Notes: generated by a model not told the origin, from the letters alone. Positions 16,114-26,828 are shown, counted from the stretch's first letter. The stretch: 64,000 bases of DNA from an uncultured Thalassotalea sp. (GCA_947502355.1 CANMZP010000001.1:248001-312000), one strand, 5' to 3'. A program made the numbers and translations.

Positions 16114-17418
16114 TTATACTTCGGGGGCTGCTAGTGCCCTTTCTTCATTGTGCAACTCCACTTGTTCAATCTTTTCAAATCGATTGGAAATTTTATCGGC
16201 CGAAGTGTGAATTTGTTTTACGTCACTCGCGGCCTGATCGATATGCTTAGCCAAATTACTAAAGCGCGTTTTAAAACGCGCAAAGTCGGCACCAAGGTAA
16301 GAAAGGTGTTCTTGAATAACATGCACTTGTTTACGCGTAGCTTCATCTTTCAATACCGAACGAGCGGTCGTTAAGATGGCCATTAATGTGGTTGGTGATG
16401 ACAGCCATACACGCTTTTTATACGCCTCTTCCACTAAGTCTGGATAATGGGCATGGATCTCGGCGAAAATGGCTTCAGCCGGAATAAACATCACCGCCCC
16501 ATCGGAGGTTTCATTGTCTATCAGGTATTTCTCACTGATGTCATTAATGTGCTTTTTAATGTCCAGTTTAAACTGACGCTGCGCTAGAGTACGTTCAGTA
16601 TCCCCGACATTAACATCCATCATCCTTTTGTAGCTTTCTAATGGAAATTTCGAGTCCACCACCACGTTTCCGGTCGGTTTAGGCAAAAACAATACACAGT
16701 CGGCAATTTTGCCATTAGATAAGGTGTGCTGAATAGAAAAGTGCTTTTCCGGTAACACATTTCGAATTAACGCATTCAGTTGCACTTCGCCAAACGCCCC
16801 ACGAGAGCGTTTATCGGCCAAGACTTCTTGCAGACTGACGACATTAGTGGACAGCTCGGTAATTTTCTTCTGAGCATCATCAATTAGCGCTAACCGCTTA
16901 ACAATATCGTTAAAGGTTTTGGTGGTTTTTTCAAAACCATCGGTTAAGCGTTTTTCGACACTGGCCGAAATATCCTGCAAACGCTTATCGGTATTTTCGG
17001 TAAGCTCATTCATCCTCTTAGCCAATACCTCGGCATTATTTTTCAAGGCATTGGTTAATTCTTCACGGCTTAATTTGGTTGACTGATTTAAATGCTCAAC
17101 CAATTGATTTATGGCAACAATTTGGTTTTTATTAAATTGCTCTTTGTGGCTGTTTAACTGCTCCTGTAAGGCCAGGCGCAAATGTCCTATGGTTTGCTGC
17201 ATCCCCGCGGCTAATTTGCTTTGCATTTCAATTTGATTATGCTGACTTTTTTGCCATTGGTTCAGACGTTCTTCAAGCATGACATTACGTCGCTCTTGCT
17301 CGCTTTGCTGGTTTAACAACAGCTTGAGTTGTGAAAATAATTTGCTAACCAGAATCACGAGCAACACAAGAATGACGAATACAAAGATCAAAAGAAGGTT
17401 ATTAAGGGTAATAGGCAT
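16114..17418 (-). CDS. rmuC: DNA recombination protein RmuC
   Basis: A 434-residue RmuC-family protein, known for limiting inversions at short inverted repeats. It has an N-terminal membrane span (residues about 8-28), a long coiled coil (30-200), then the RmuC nuclease-like domain with RGAFGEVQLNALI, VVVDSKFPLESY and MFIPAEAIFAEI. D and K of the VDSKFP motif match the PD-(D/E)XK-type core. The ATG at 17418 is preferred to a GTG two codons earlier. It is divergent from the prolyl oligopeptidase gene. Confidence 0.92.
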   Translation of the reverse strand: MPITLNNLLLIFVFVILVLLVILVSKLFSQLKLLLNQQSEQERRNVMLEERLNQWQKSQHNQIEMQSKLAAGMQQTIGHLRLALQEQLNSHKEQFNKNQIVAINQLVEHLNQSTKLSREELTNALKNNAEVLAKRMNELTENTDKRLQDISASVEKRLTDGFEKTTKTFNDIVKRLALIDDAQKKITELSTNVVSLQEVLADKRSRGAFGEVQLNALIRNVLPEKHFSIQHTLSNGKIADCVLFLPKPTGNVVVDSKFPLESYKRMMDVNVGDTERTLAQRQFKLDIKKHINDISEKYLIDNETSDGAVMFIPAEAIFAEIHAHYPDLVEEAYKKRVWLSSPTTLMAILTTARSVLKDEATRKQVHVIQEHLSYLGADFARFKTRFSNLAKHIDQAASDVKQIHTSADKISNRFEKIEQVELHNEERALAAPEV

Positions 17419-17569
17419 AATCACTCTATCATTATTTTACTGGATGTATTTACAGTTATTAAATCATTTAATCCGAATAAATGCAAAGGCTTATGGGTAA
17501 TAACGGGCATGGACTTTCGCTTTGCAAAACACTATTCTATGGACGGGATTAATAACGAAAAGAACAAAT

Positions 17570-19732
17570 ATGAAAAAAACACACCTATTACTATCGGCGT
17601 CATTATTGACGACTGTATTGGCTGGTTGTCAGTCAGAACCATCAATTGACAGCACGCAAGTTGCGGACACGGCGCAAAGCAAACAAACACTCATCTATCC
17701 AGCCACCGAAAAAGGTGACGTGGTAGATACCTATTTTGATACCCAAATTAGTGACCCATACCGCTGGTTAGAAGACGATCTAAGCGTTGATACAGGTAAC
17801 TGGGTGAAAGCTCAAAACAAGGTCACGTTTGATTACCTTAACGACATTCCATACCGTCAAAAATTAAAAGAACGCTTAACGACACTATGGAATTACGAAA
17901 AAACCTCAGCCCCATTTAAAGAAGGCGAATACACCTACTTTTACAAAAATGATGGTCTGCAAAACCAATACGTGCTTTTCCAGCAAAAGCCAGGACAAAA
18001 AGCCGAAGTCTTTTTAGATCCAAATACGTTCAGTGACGATGGCACAACCTCGCTTGCCGGCATAACCTTTTCTAAAAATGGCAAATTAGCCGCGTACCAA
18101 ATATCGGAAGGTGGTAGTGACTGGCGTAAAGTGATCATTATTGATGTAGAAACCAAACAGCAATTAGAAGCGCCTTTGGTGGACATTAAATTTTCTGATT
18201 TGTCGTGGTTGGAAAACGAAGGGTTTTACTACTCAAGTTACGATAAACCCAAAGGCAGTGAGTTATCGGCTAAAACCGACCAACACAAGCTGTACTACCA
18301 TAAGTTAGGTGAACCACAAAGCATGGACACGCTTGTTTTTGGTGGCACAGAACAACAAAAACGTCGTTACGTGTCTGGTGAAGTAAGCAAAAATGGTCGC
18401 TACTTAGTGATCACCGGTGCGAAATCAACATCAGGTAATGACCTATTCATCAAAGACTTAGTTCACCCAGATGCACCATTAGTAACGGTATTGGATCACA
18501 CAAATTCTGACACCTACATGCTGCATGGTGAAGGCGACATTATCTACTTTGTTACCAACCTAGATGCCCCAAATCAACGCCTTGTTGCTGTCGATGTTAA
18601 TGAGCCAGCACCAGAAAACTGGGTAAACATTATTCCAGAGGGTGAGCATGTTTTAACACCAACCTACGGTAATGATTTCTTCTTCGCCAAATATATGGTG
18701 GATGCAACATCACAAATCAAACAGTTTGATATTACCGGTGAATTTATCCGTAACATTGAACTTCCTGGAGTTGGTACGGCTAGCAGCATTGAAGGTGGTA
18801 AAGACGAAACAACGCTTTACTATTCTTTCAATAACTATATTACCGCCTCAACCATCTACAGCTTTGATACCAAATCCGGCGAGTCTTCGGTATACAACAA
18901 ATCGGGGGTTAAATTTGATTCAGCCGATTATGTGTCAAAACAAGTGTTCTATACCTCAAAAGATGGCACCAAAGTACCGATGATCATCAGCCACAAAAAA
19001 GGCCTTGAATTAGACGGTAAAAACCCTACTATTTTATACGGTTACGGTGGTTTTAATATCAGCCTGACACCGCGTTTTTCAGTCACCAATGCGGTATGGA
19101 TGGAACAAGGTGGTGTTTATGCCGTTGCCAACCTACGCGGTGGTGGTGAATACGGTAAGAAATGGCACAATGCCGGTATTCAAATGAAAAAGCAAAACGT
19201 CTTTGATGACTTTATTGCGGCAGGCGAATACTTAATCGAAGAGCAATACACCTCAAACGATTACCTTGCCGTTCGTGGTGGCTCAAATGGTGGTTTATTG
19301 GTTGGCGCGGTAATGACCCAGCGACCCGATCTAATGAAAGTTGCCCTACCAGCAGTGGGTGTTTTAGACATGTTACGTTACCACACCTTTACCGCAGGTG
19401 CAGGTTGGGCATACGACTATGGTACGGCTGAGCAATCGAAAGAGATGTTTGATTACTTGTTAGGTTACTCACCAGTCCACAACGTTAAAAAAGGCGTAAG
19501 CTACCCAGCAACCTTGGTAACAACAGGCGATCACGATGATCGCGTTGTACCAGCGCACTCGTTTAAATTTGCTGCTGAGCTGCAAGATAAACAAGCAGGT
19601 GTTTCACCGGTAATGATCCGTATCGAGACCAATGCGGGTCACGGTGCTGGTACACCCGTTTCGAAAACCATCGAGCAATACGCAGACATCTTTGGCTTTA
19701 CCCTATATAACATGGGCATTAAATCTTTGTAG
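17570..19732 (+). CDS. Prolyl oligopeptidase (S9A) lipoprotein
   Basis: A 720-residue serine peptidase that cuts short peptides after proline. The ATG at 17570 opens a lipoprotein signal ending VLAGC (Cys20, Gln at +2); upstream codons to 17522 are not needed. The N-terminal propeller cap begins with DPYRWLED, typical of S9A. The hydrolase domain has [15 protein letters not shown], Ser572 in GGSNGGL, Asp in DHDDRV (about 654-657) and His691 in AGHGAG. A strong terminator follows. Known soluble relatives are cytosolic or periplasmic; lipid anchoring is common in marine Alteromonadales. Confidence 0.93.
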   Translation: MKKTHLLLSASLLTTVLAGCQSEPSIDSTQVADTAQSKQTLIYPATEKGDVVDTYFDTQISDPYRWLEDDLSVDTGNWVKAQNKVTFDYLNDIPYRQKLKERLTTLWNYEKTSAPFKEGEYTYFYKNDGLQNQYVLFQQKPGQKAEVFLDPNTFSDDGTTSLAGITFSKNGKLAAYQISEGGSDWRKVIIIDVETKQQLEAPLVDIKFSDLSWLENEGFYYSSYDKPKGSELSAKTDQHKLYYHKLGEPQSMDTLVFGGTEQQKRRYVSGEVSKNGRYLVITGAKSTSGNDLFIKDLVHPDAPLVTVLDHTNSDTYMLHGEGDIIYFVTNLDAPNQRLVAVDVNEPAPENWVNIIPEGEHVLTPTYGNDFFFAKYMVDATSQIKQFDITGEFIRNIELPGVGTASSIEGGKDETTLYYSFNNYITASTIYSFDTKSGESSVYNKSGVKFDSADYVSKQVFYTSKDGTKVPMIISHKKGLELDGKNPTILYGYGGFNISLTPRFSVTNAVWMEQGGVYAVANLRGGGEYGKKWHNAGIQMKKQNVFDDFIAAGEYLIEEQYTSNDYLAVRGGSNGGLLVGAVMTQRPDLMKVALPAVGVLDMLRYHTFTAGAGWAYDYGTAEQSKEMFDYLLGYSPVHNVKKGVSYPATLVTTGDHDDRVVPAHSFKFAAELQDKQAGVSPVMIRIETNAGHGAGTPVSKTIEQYADIFGFTLYNMGIKSL

Positions 19733-19803
19733 CGCATATTGCGGCAAGAGGTTAGCGCCAAGAATTAAGCAATAAGCTTAAAGCGCAAAAGTAAAACCTG
19801 ATA

Positions 19804-19836
19804 CAGGCCCTATATTTTTATATAGGGCCTTTTTTA
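19804..19836. terminator. Bidirectional terminator
   Basis: AGGCCCTATA and TATAGGGCCT form a perfect 10-bp stem followed by TTTTTT, between convergent prolyl oligopeptidase and tcyP genes; the A/T flanks suit both directions. Confidence 0.9.
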
Positions 19837-19838
19837 GG

Positions 19839-21302
19839 CTAAGCGGTTAGTGTTTGGTTTTGGTTTTGGTTTTGGGACTTAAGCGTAACCTCTTCTGTCT
19901 TACTCTTGCCTAACAATCGACTGCTAACCGTGCCTGCGGTCATCGCACCTGACACATTTAATGCGGTCCGAGCCATATCAATTAAAGGCTCAATAGAGAT
20001 AAGCAAGGCAACAATGGTGACCGGTAAGCCCATTGCCGGTAAGACAATTAAGGCAGCAAACGTTGCCCCACCACCTACGCCCGCAATGCCAAACGAACTG
20101 ATCACTACCATCCCTATCAAGGACAAAATAAAACTCATATCCATCGGGTTGATACCAACAGAAGGAGCCACCATTACCGCTAACATGGCCGGATAAATAC
20201 CGGCACACCCATTTTGCCCAATCGTCGCACCAAACGTTGCGGCCAAATTGGCAATGGCTGGTGGCACATTAAGCTTGCGCACTTGGGTATCAACATTTAA
20301 TGGGATGGTTGCCGCCGAGCTACGCGAGCTAAAGGCGAAGGTTAAAACTGGCCAAATGCGTTTAAAATAGTCTTTCATTGGCATACCAACGAGTGATACC
20401 AGCAAACCGTGAACCAAAAACATTAACGCAATCGCCGCATAAGAGGCAACCACAAAGCTCAGTAAGTTTAAAATATCACCGGCGCTCGAACTTGCCACCA
20501 CTTTAGCCATTAAGGCAGCAATACCGTAAGGCGTTAGTGCCATGATCATCTTAACCAAACGCATAATGATGCGTTGCAGCACATCAACCGCTTTAATGAT
20601 CGCAGCTTCTAATTCACTCACTTCCTGAATCACTTTACGAGCAGCAATACCAACAAGCATAGAGAAAATCACCACCGAGATGACCGACGTTGAGCGCAGC
20701 CCGGCCAAATCGGCAAACGGATTAACCGGAATAAAGCTAACCAATAATTGTGGAATGCTTAATCCGTCAACACGTTGCTGCTTGCTGTTTAGAACCTCAA
20801 TTTGTGCCGCTTCCCTGCTACCTTCAATTAGGCCTTCATTTATGCCTTCATTTATGCCTTCATTTAAGCCCGCACTAAAACCGGACAATATCGTTTCAGC
20901 ATTCAACCCAAAGGCATTGGCCACCAAAATGCCAATCAACGCTGAAATCGCGGTCGTAAACAGTAAGATAGAAATATTTAAACCGGCAATTTTCCCCAAA
21001 CTGCCCTGCTTGCTTTCCAGTTTAACCACCGCAGCAATCATCGAAATGAACACCAATGGGATAACAATCATTTTTAATAAGTTAACGTAACCGCCACCCA
21101 CCACATGAAGCCAGGCAAGGGTTGTGCTTATCGCACTATGACCAGCGCCATAAATAAACTGCATCAACAAACCGAAAACGCTGCCAAATAGCAACCCCAT
21201 CAATACCGATTTAGATAAACTAGCACCTTTGCTTTGGACACGATAAAGACAAAATAGCCCTGTGGCAAACGCCAAAAGGTTAAGAACAACAAAAATAGAC
21301 AT
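19839..21302 (-). CDS. tcyP: L-cystine sodium symporter TcyP-like (DAACS family)
   Basis: A 487-residue dicarboxylate/amino acid:cation symporter closest to E. coli TcyP/YdjN (cystine uptake). Shared segments are GGGYVNLLKMIVIPLVF, LTFAFSSRSSAATIPLN, ATIGQNGCAGIYPAMLA and LNVSGAMTAGT. The serine-rich re-entrant loop and NGCAG substrate site are intact. The ATG at 21302 is used; the frame extends to a TTG at 21341. Two low-complexity parts are odd: NEGINEGINEG before helix 5 and a QNQNQNQ tail, both made by short DNA repeats. CysB is encoded 8 kb away, but no link is shown. Confidence 0.9.
   Translation of the reverse strand: MSIFVVLNLLAFATGLFCLYRVQSKGASLSKSVLMGLLFGSVFGLLMQFIYGAGHSAISTTLAWLHVVGGGYVNLLKMIVIPLVFISMIAAVVKLESKQGSLGKIAGLNISILLFTTAISALIGILVANAFGLNAETILSGFSAGLNEGINEGINEGLIEGSREAAQIEVLNSKQQRVDGLSIPQLLVSFIPVNPFADLAGLRSTSVISVVIFSMLVGIAARKVIQEVSELEAAIIKAVDVLQRIIMRLVKMIMALTPYGIAALMAKVVASSSAGDILNLLSFVVASYAAIALMFLVHGLLVSLVGMPMKDYFKRIWPVLTFAFSSRSSAATIPLNVDTQVRKLNVPPAIANLAATFGATIGQNGCAGIYPAMLAVMVAPSVGINPMDMSFILSLIGMVVISSFGIAGVGGGATFAALIVLPAMGLPVTIVALLISIEPLIDMARTALNVSGAMTAGTVSSRLLGKSKTEEVTLKSQNQNQNQTLTA
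19854..19876 (-). repeat. 6-bp repeat at the tcyP C-terminus
   Basis: Four GGTTTT-type units encode the alternating Gln-Asn tail four residues before the stop of the TcyP-like protein. Confidence 0.8.
20832..20867 (-). repeat. 12-bp tandem repeat inside tcyP
   Basis: GCCTTCATTTAT is repeated three times (last copy ends AA), with a fourth weaker copy at 20820-20831. On the coding strand it produces the repeat I/L-N/E-E-G. It is in frame, so copy changes lengthen or shorten a loop by four residues each. Confidence 0.85.
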
Positions 21303-21479
21303 AGGACCTGCGAAATAAAAAGAGCCAGCAAGCTCTGGCAAATAAGGGCTAATTTACCTTATTTCTTATAACTTTTTAAATCAACAAATCGAATTTAGTA
21401 TTCCCTTTAGATATAAGCGATCATTCACAGTTCGCATAACCATTACTCCTTAGACGCCATACCACCAACACCACGCACA

Positions 21480-21510
21480 AAAAAAGGAGCCGTTTGACGG
21501 GCTCCTTTAT
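21480..21510 (-). terminator. Terminator after S9 peptidase gene
   Basis: AAAGGAGCC and GGCTCCTTT form a 9-bp stem with a 7-nt loop. The plus-strand A-run becomes a T-run in the direction of the peptidase gene, which ends at 21529. Confidence 0.85.
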
Positions 21511-21528
21511 GATTAATGGTTGTTCACA

Positions 21529-23547
21529 CTATTTCGTGTATTTTTCCATCCAGGCAAATACCTCGCGGTACCATTCTTTCAGGTTATCCGGGTTACGGAT
21601 ATGATGATCTTCATCAGGGAACATCACCAAGCGAGAGTCAATGCCTTTGCGTTGTAGGGTGGTAAAAGCCCCTAAACTTTGACCGTAAGGCACGCGATAA
21701 TCGAGTTCACCTTGGATCACTAACATTGGCGTTTTCCAGTTATCAACAAAACGTGACGGGTCAAACTTGCTGTACTCTTCGATGTTTTCCCAGTAAGGAC
21801 CACCAAAGTCGTGCTCGGGGAACCAAAGCTCTTCAGTCACGTTGTAAAAGCTCTTCATATCAAACAAACCGGCGTGGTTTACGATACAGTTAAAGCCATC
21901 ACTCCAATTACCCATGATCCAGTTCATCATGTAGCCACCGTAAGAAGCGCCTAACGCACAAGCGTTTTCGCCATCTAACCAGCTTTGCTTTTCAGTGATA
22001 TGGCTCAAGCCTTTTTGTAAGTCTTCTAAAGGCTTACCACCCCAGTCATGAGAGATTGAGTCAGTAAAGTCCTGACCGTAACCGGTAGAACCATGGAAGT
22101 CGACCATAACGACGCCATAGCCTTTTGCCGCCCATAATTGCGCATTCCAGCGGTAATGGAACATGTTACCAAAGCTGCCCTGCGGTCCACCGTGAACAAG
22201 AAAAGCAATTGGGTATTTTTCACCTTCTTTAAAGTTCGCCGGTTTTACCCAGTAACCATGTACGGTTTCGTTGTTCCAGCCTTTAAAGTTAAATTGTTCA
22301 AAGTCACCTAAGGTGATGTTGGCCATATTGTCTTTGTTTAACTCGGTTAACTGCGTTAAACCATAACCGTCTCGGCCAATGGTAAAGATATCGGCAGGGC
22401 CTGCTAACGTATGGCGGGTGAAGTACAGGTCTTCACCCGCAATCGATACGCTACTAACCGTTCCGTCGTTGTAAATAGAGTTTACATCACCAAATTGCAG
22501 ATTGATTTCAAAAATACTCTTTTGACCAACATCTTGAGCGGTGGCAATAACGCTACGGTTTTCACTACCAAACTGCAAACTTGAAATCGAGCGGTCCCAC
22601 AAAGGCGCCACACTTTTTACATCACCGGTGCGTAAATCTTTGAGCATTAGATTAAATTTACCCGACTCGTATACCGGTGTCGTCATGGCTTTATAGGCAA
22701 GGTAGCGACCATCAGAAGAATAAACCGGCATTGCATCCCACGCTTTATTGTCTTCGGTTAAGTTACTGATTTTACCCGATGACAACTCCACTTCGAATAT
22801 ATCCCAGTTTGTTTGCCAAGACTGATCTTTACCCGGTAGTTTTGCCGAAAACGCTAAGTTTTTACCGTCTGGGCTAAACGATACCTGCCCCATGCCAGCA
22901 AAATCCGTTTGCCAGTCGGCAATTAAATCGGTTGCTTCAACGCTGACCTTGTCTTTGCTTAAATCGGCAACAAATAAGTGCGAGTTAAATTCATCCAACC
23001 ACACATCCCAGTGACGTACCATTAATTGATCGTATGCACGGGTATTATGTTTTTGTTTGGCCTTCTTTTCTTTGGCATCAAGGGTACATGCAAAGTCTTT
23101 ACAACCTGGCAGTACATTAAACGATAAAGCCACTTGGCTTTCATCAGCTGATAATTTAAAGCTTTGCACATCAAGTGGGAAGTTGGTTAACTGGCGTGCT
23201 TCACCACCTGTGGTTGGCAAGTACCAAATTTGGCTTGAGCCAGAGCGACCTGATAAAAAGTAAACGCCTTTACTGTCATTGCTCCAAACCGCGTTGTACT
23301 CGCTAGTTTTAGCGCTGGTTAATTGGCTTACTTTGCCGGATTTCACCTCTTTAACGTAAAGATGGTTTGTGCCCTTTTCCTGGCCTTTTTTAACGCCGTA
23401 TAATAACTGGCTGCCATTTGGGGAAATGCTGACATCGTGTAACTGATGCAGGCTATTGAGTTTGTCCACCGTCAGTACATCAGCATTCGCCGAAAATACA
23501 ACCGGCATTGCCATTAAGGCGGCAACTTTTAAATAGTTACTTTTCAT
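21529..23547 (-). CDS. S9-family peptidase (acylaminoacyl/dipeptidyl peptidase-like), secreted
   Basis: A 672-residue exported serine peptidase. The Sec signal spans residues 1-22 (cleavage likely after SANA), without a lipobox cysteine. A WD-like propeller (about 30-420) has repeats such as SPDGKNLAF and SSDGRYLAY. The hydrolase domain carries HGGPQGSFG, Ser535 (GASYGGY), Asp616 (ELDYRVP) and His648 (DEDHH). A cysteine pair at 149 and 154 in the propeller may form a disulfide. It probably releases dipeptides or blocked residues in the periplasm, together with the two other S9 peptidases nearby. Confidence 0.9.
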   Translation of the reverse strand: MKSNYLKVAALMAMPVVFSANADVLTVDKLNSLHQLHDVSISPNGSQLLYGVKKGQEKGTNHLYVKEVKSGKVSQLTSAKTSEYNAVWSNDSKGVYFLSGRSGSSQIWYLPTTGGEARQLTNFPLDVQSFKLSADESQVALSFNVLPGCKDFACTLDAKEKKAKQKHNTRAYDQLMVRHWDVWLDEFNSHLFVADLSKDKVSVEATDLIADWQTDFAGMGQVSFSPDGKNLAFSAKLPGKDQSWQTNWDIFEVELSSGKISNLTEDNKAWDAMPVYSSDGRYLAYKAMTTPVYESGKFNLMLKDLRTGDVKSVAPLWDRSISSLQFGSENRSVIATAQDVGQKSIFEINLQFGDVNSIYNDGTVSSVSIAGEDLYFTRHTLAGPADIFTIGRDGYGLTQLTELNKDNMANITLGDFEQFNFKGWNNETVHGYWVKPANFKEGEKYPIAFLVHGGPQGSFGNMFHYRWNAQLWAAKGYGVVMVDFHGSTGYGQDFTDSISHDWGGKPLEDLQKGLSHITEKQSWLDGENACALGASYGGYMMNWIMGNWSDGFNCIVNHAGLFDMKSFYNVTEELWFPEHDFGGPYWENIEEYSKFDPSRFVDNWKTPMLVIQGELDYRVPYGQSLGAFTTLQRKGIDSRLVMFPDEDHHIRNPDNLKEWYREVFAWMEKYTK

Positions 23548-23589
23548 GTTTTACTCTTCTAAATTATTAGATTTATTCAATCTCACATA

Positions 23590-23620
23590 ATAACAAACGC
23601 CCAGATGGGCGTTTGTTATA
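23590..23620 (-). terminator. Terminator after fumarase gene
   Basis: TAACAAACGCCC and GGGCGTTTGTTA form a perfect 12-bp stem with an AGAT loop, 26 bp beyond the fumarase stop and before the next minus-strand gene. Confidence 0.8.
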
Positions 23621-23646
23621 TTTTGGTATCAGTATAGAAGGTTGGC

Positions 23647-25176
23647 CTAGGCTTTCAATGCCGCATCCAAATCTTCAATTCTGGCTTTCCAAATCGCCGG
23701 CCCCGTTACATGCGCCGATTCACCCGTACTGTCAACGGCAACCGTTACCGGCATATCAACGACGTCAAATTCGTAAATGGCTTCCATACCCAGCTCTTCA
23801 AAAGCAACTACGCGGGCATGCTTAATCGCTTTAGACACTAGGTAGGCTGCACCACCAACGGCCATTAGGTAAACCGATTTATGGTTTTTAATGATTTCAA
23901 CCGTTGCAGAACCACGTTCGGCTTTACCGATAGTGCCAAGTAAGCCTGTTTCGGCTAACATCATTTCCGTAAATTTATCCATCCGCGTTGCGGTTGTAGG
24001 ACCCGCAGGGCCAACAACTTCATCACCAACGGCATCGACTGGACCCACGTAATAGATAAACTTATCTTTAAAATCGACCCCATCAGGAAGTCCTTCACCC
24101 GATTCTAATAGCTGTTGGATTTTCTTATGAGCCGCATCACGCCCAGTTAAGATTTTACCCGATAATAAGACCGTTTCACCGGTTTTCCAATCGCTCACAT
24201 CGGCTTTCACTAATTCATTGACATTAACACGACGAACATTCTCGCCAACTTCCCAGGTGACTTCTGGCCATTCATCAATGCTTGGTGGCGTTAAATCAGC
24301 AGGACCCGAGCCATCTAAATAAAAGTGGGCATGACGGGTTGCCGCACAATTTGGGATCATAACCACAGGCTTTGATGCGGCATGCGTTGGTACGGCATTG
24401 ATTTTTACATCAACAACCGTGGTTAAACCACCTAAACCTTGCGCGCCAATGCCTAATTTATTTACACGCTCAAAAATTTCCAATCGCAGCTCTTCTTCTG
24501 CGTTTTGCGGGCCGCGGTCAATTAATTCTTGTATATCAACCGGCTCCATCAAGCTTTCTTTGGCTAAAACACCCGCTTTCTCGGCCGTACCACCAACACC
24601 TATACCAAGCATGCCCGGTGGACACCAACCCGCCCCCATGGTTGGTAAGGTTTTAACCACCCAATCGGCAATCGAATCACTTGGGTTTAACATCGCCATT
24701 TTGGTTTTATTTTCTGAGCCGCCGCCTTTGGCCGCGATCATCACTTCAATTTTATCGCCAGCAACCAAGTCAAGGTGGACAACCGCCGGGGTATTATCTT
24801 TGGTGTTTATTCGTTTTCCTATTGGGTCCGCAACAATAGAGGCACGCAATGGGTTATCAGGATTGTTATAAGCACGACGAGTACCTTCATCCACCATTTG
24901 TTGGACGGTCATGTCGACCTTATCCCATTTGACTTCCATGCCAACTTTCACAAAACAGGTAACAATACCCGTATCCTGACAAATTGGGCGATGACCTTCA
25001 GCAGACATGCGTGAATTAATGAGTATTTGCGCGATGGCATCTTTCGCCGCCTGACTTTGTTCTTTATTGTAGGCTTTTTCCAAAGCTTGAATAAAATCAA
25101 TCGGGTGATAGTAAGAAATGTATTGCAAAGAATCTTCAATACTGTCGATGAAGTCTTGCTGCTTTATAACCGTCAT
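23647..25176 (-). CDS. fumA: Fumarate hydratase class I (iron-sulfur)
   Basis: A 509-residue [4Fe-4S] fumarase interconverting fumarate and malate. Probable cluster ligands include Cys66 (ICQDTG) and the cysteine in MIPNCAATRH. GGGSENKTKMAML in the first half and VGPAGPTTATRMDKF in the second half are class I signatures. Both halves, separate in two-subunit forms, are fused, as in E. coli FumA. With frdCAB it would supply fumarate from malate in the reductive branch, as well as serve the TCA cycle. It is divergent from pabB; the 221-bp gap holds both promoters, with no clear FNR box. Confidence 0.93.
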   Translation of the reverse strand: MTVIKQQDFIDSIEDSLQYISYYHPIDFIQALEKAYNKEQSQAAKDAIAQILINSRMSAEGHRPICQDTGIVTCFVKVGMEVKWDKVDMTVQQMVDEGTRRAYNNPDNPLRASIVADPIGKRINTKDNTPAVVHLDLVAGDKIEVMIAAKGGGSENKTKMAMLNPSDSIADWVVKTLPTMGAGWCPPGMLGIGVGGTAEKAGVLAKESLMEPVDIQELIDRGPQNAEEELRLEIFERVNKLGIGAQGLGGLTTVVDVKINAVPTHAASKPVVMIPNCAATRHAHFYLDGSGPADLTPPSIDEWPEVTWEVGENVRRVNVNELVKADVSDWKTGETVLLSGKILTGRDAAHKKIQQLLESGEGLPDGVDFKDKFIYYVGPVDAVGDEVVGPAGPTTATRMDKFTEMMLAETGLLGTIGKAERGSATVEIIKNHKSVYLMAVGGAAYLVSKAIKHARVVAFEELGMEAIYEFDVVDMPVTVAVDSTGESAHVTGPAIWKARIEDLDAALKA

Positions 25177-25397
25177 AATACGTCCCTAAGTTATTTTTAT
25201 ATTTAATCATTTATTTTATGCCAATATATTACCTGAGCCACGGTTTAACAACAACCTGCCTGATAAGATCTTTGTTCAAATATATTAACAATTTGGTAAA
25301 GTTATAGCATGCGAAGCAATCTTTTAAAACTAGACCTTAGGATGAGTTTTTTACTACAATAGCCGCCCTTAACGACATCGACTAAGAAAGAGCTCCT

Positions 25398-26798
25398 GTG
25401 AACATAAATGACGCCACCACAGCACCTTATCAAACTATGTGCCTCGACTTTTTATCTGCCTACACACCAGAGCAGGTGTTTGCGATTTGGGCCAATGATA
25501 ACTGGGCATTCTGGCTCGACTCATCTGATGGGGATCATATTGACAGTCGCTTTGATATTATGGTGTTTTCTCCCGAGATAACGATTAAAACCGCACAGGG
25601 TAAAAACCACGTTCATTTCATTGCGGAAAAAACACATGATACCAACGACCAAGACCCTTTTGCATTAATCGATTCATTGATAAAGCAAACCTTTGGGACT
25701 TGTGTTCCACACAACCAAGACTTGCCGTTTATTGGTGGCGCTATCGGCTATTTTAGCTATGATTTAGGTCGGTATGTTGAATCACTACCTGAGCAAGCCA
25801 AAAAAGACATAAACTTACCAGATATGGCCGTGGGCATTTATCGGCAATCATTAATCTTTGACCGAAAAAGCAAACAATATACCCTAGTGAGTTTTGATGA
25901 CAACCTGGATACCTTGGTTGACATCATAAAACAAAAGTTATTGAGAAAAGCGCCGCAAAGCCAAGATTTTAGGTTAACTCAGGATTGGCAAGCAAACATG
26001 TCCAAGCCTCAATATGTTGAGAAATTTAATCAAATTCAACAGTATTTATTAAGCGGAGACTGTTACCAAATCAATTTGGCGCAACGCTTTACCGCCCAGT
26101 ATGAAGGGGAAGAATATCAGGCGTATCTTAAGTTAAGAGAGAGCAACAAAGCGCCATTTTCAGCCTTTATGCGATTCGATGAAGGTTGTGTTTTAAGCGT
26201 ATCACCAGAGCGATTTTTGCAGTTAACCCAACAAAAAGTGCAAACTAAGCCCATCAAAGGCACTCGCCCTCGCAGCCAAATAGCCGAGCTCGATAAAGAG
26301 CAGGCTCAGCTGCTGCAAACATCGAGCAAAGATCGTGCTGAAAACTTAATGATTGTCGATTTGCTGCGCAATGATATCGCCAAAGTCTGTCGACCAGGCT
26401 CGGTCGTCGTGCCGTCTTTATTTGCCATTGAAAGTTTCCCTGCCGTTCATCACCTAGTCAGTACGGTTGAAGGCACATTGGATAATCATTACCAGGCAAC
26501 CGATCTGCTAAGAGGCGCTTTTCCTGGTGGCTCGATCACCGGTGCACCGAAAATAAGAGCCATGGAAATTATTGAAGAGCTCGAACCCCATCGTCGCAGC
26601 GTATATTGTGGCTCCATTGGCTACATAAGCGCCAACGGTAATATGGACTCGAGCATTACCATACGTACCCTAATTAGTGAAAACCAACGCCTTCATTGCT
26701 GGGCAGGGGGTGGCATTGTAAGCGATTCCAAGGCCGATAGTGAATATCAGGAAACCTTCGATAAAGTGCATAAGATATTACCAACTCTTTCCTCTTAA
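25398..26798 (+). CDS. pabB: Aminodeoxychorismate synthase component I (PabB)
   Basis: A 466-residue chorismate-binding enzyme making 4-amino-4-deoxychorismate with glutamine-derived ammonia from PabA, for folate synthesis. The N-terminal domain has FIGGAIGYFSYDLGR. The catalytic C-terminal half has SPERFLQL, PIKGTRPR (with the PabB-type catalytic Lys), NLMIVDLLRND and GSITGAPKIRAMEIIEELE. The start is GTG at 25398. Gene order pabB-nudL-sdaA is the same as in E. coli. PabA is not in this window. Confidence 0.94.
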   Translation: MNINDATTAPYQTMCLDFLSAYTPEQVFAIWANDNWAFWLDSSDGDHIDSRFDIMVFSPEITIKTAQGKNHVHFIAEKTHDTNDQDPFALIDSLIKQTFGTCVPHNQDLPFIGGAIGYFSYDLGRYVESLPEQAKKDINLPDMAVGIYRQSLIFDRKSKQYTLVSFDDNLDTLVDIIKQKLLRKAPQSQDFRLTQDWQANMSKPQYVEKFNQIQQYLLSGDCYQINLAQRFTAQYEGEEYQAYLKLRESNKAPFSAFMRFDEGCVLSVSPERFLQLTQQKVQTKPIKGTRPRSQIAELDKEQAQLLQTSSKDRAENLMIVDLLRNDIAKVCRPGSVVVPSLFAIESFPAVHHLVSTVEGTLDNHYQATDLLRGAFPGGSITGAPKIRAMEIIEELEPHRRSVYCGSIGYISANGNMDSSITIRTLISENQRLHCWAGGGIVSDSKADSEYQETFDKVHKILPTLSS

Positions 26799-26828
26799 AA
26801 GCCGTCAACCTCTACTAATGGTCTAAAA

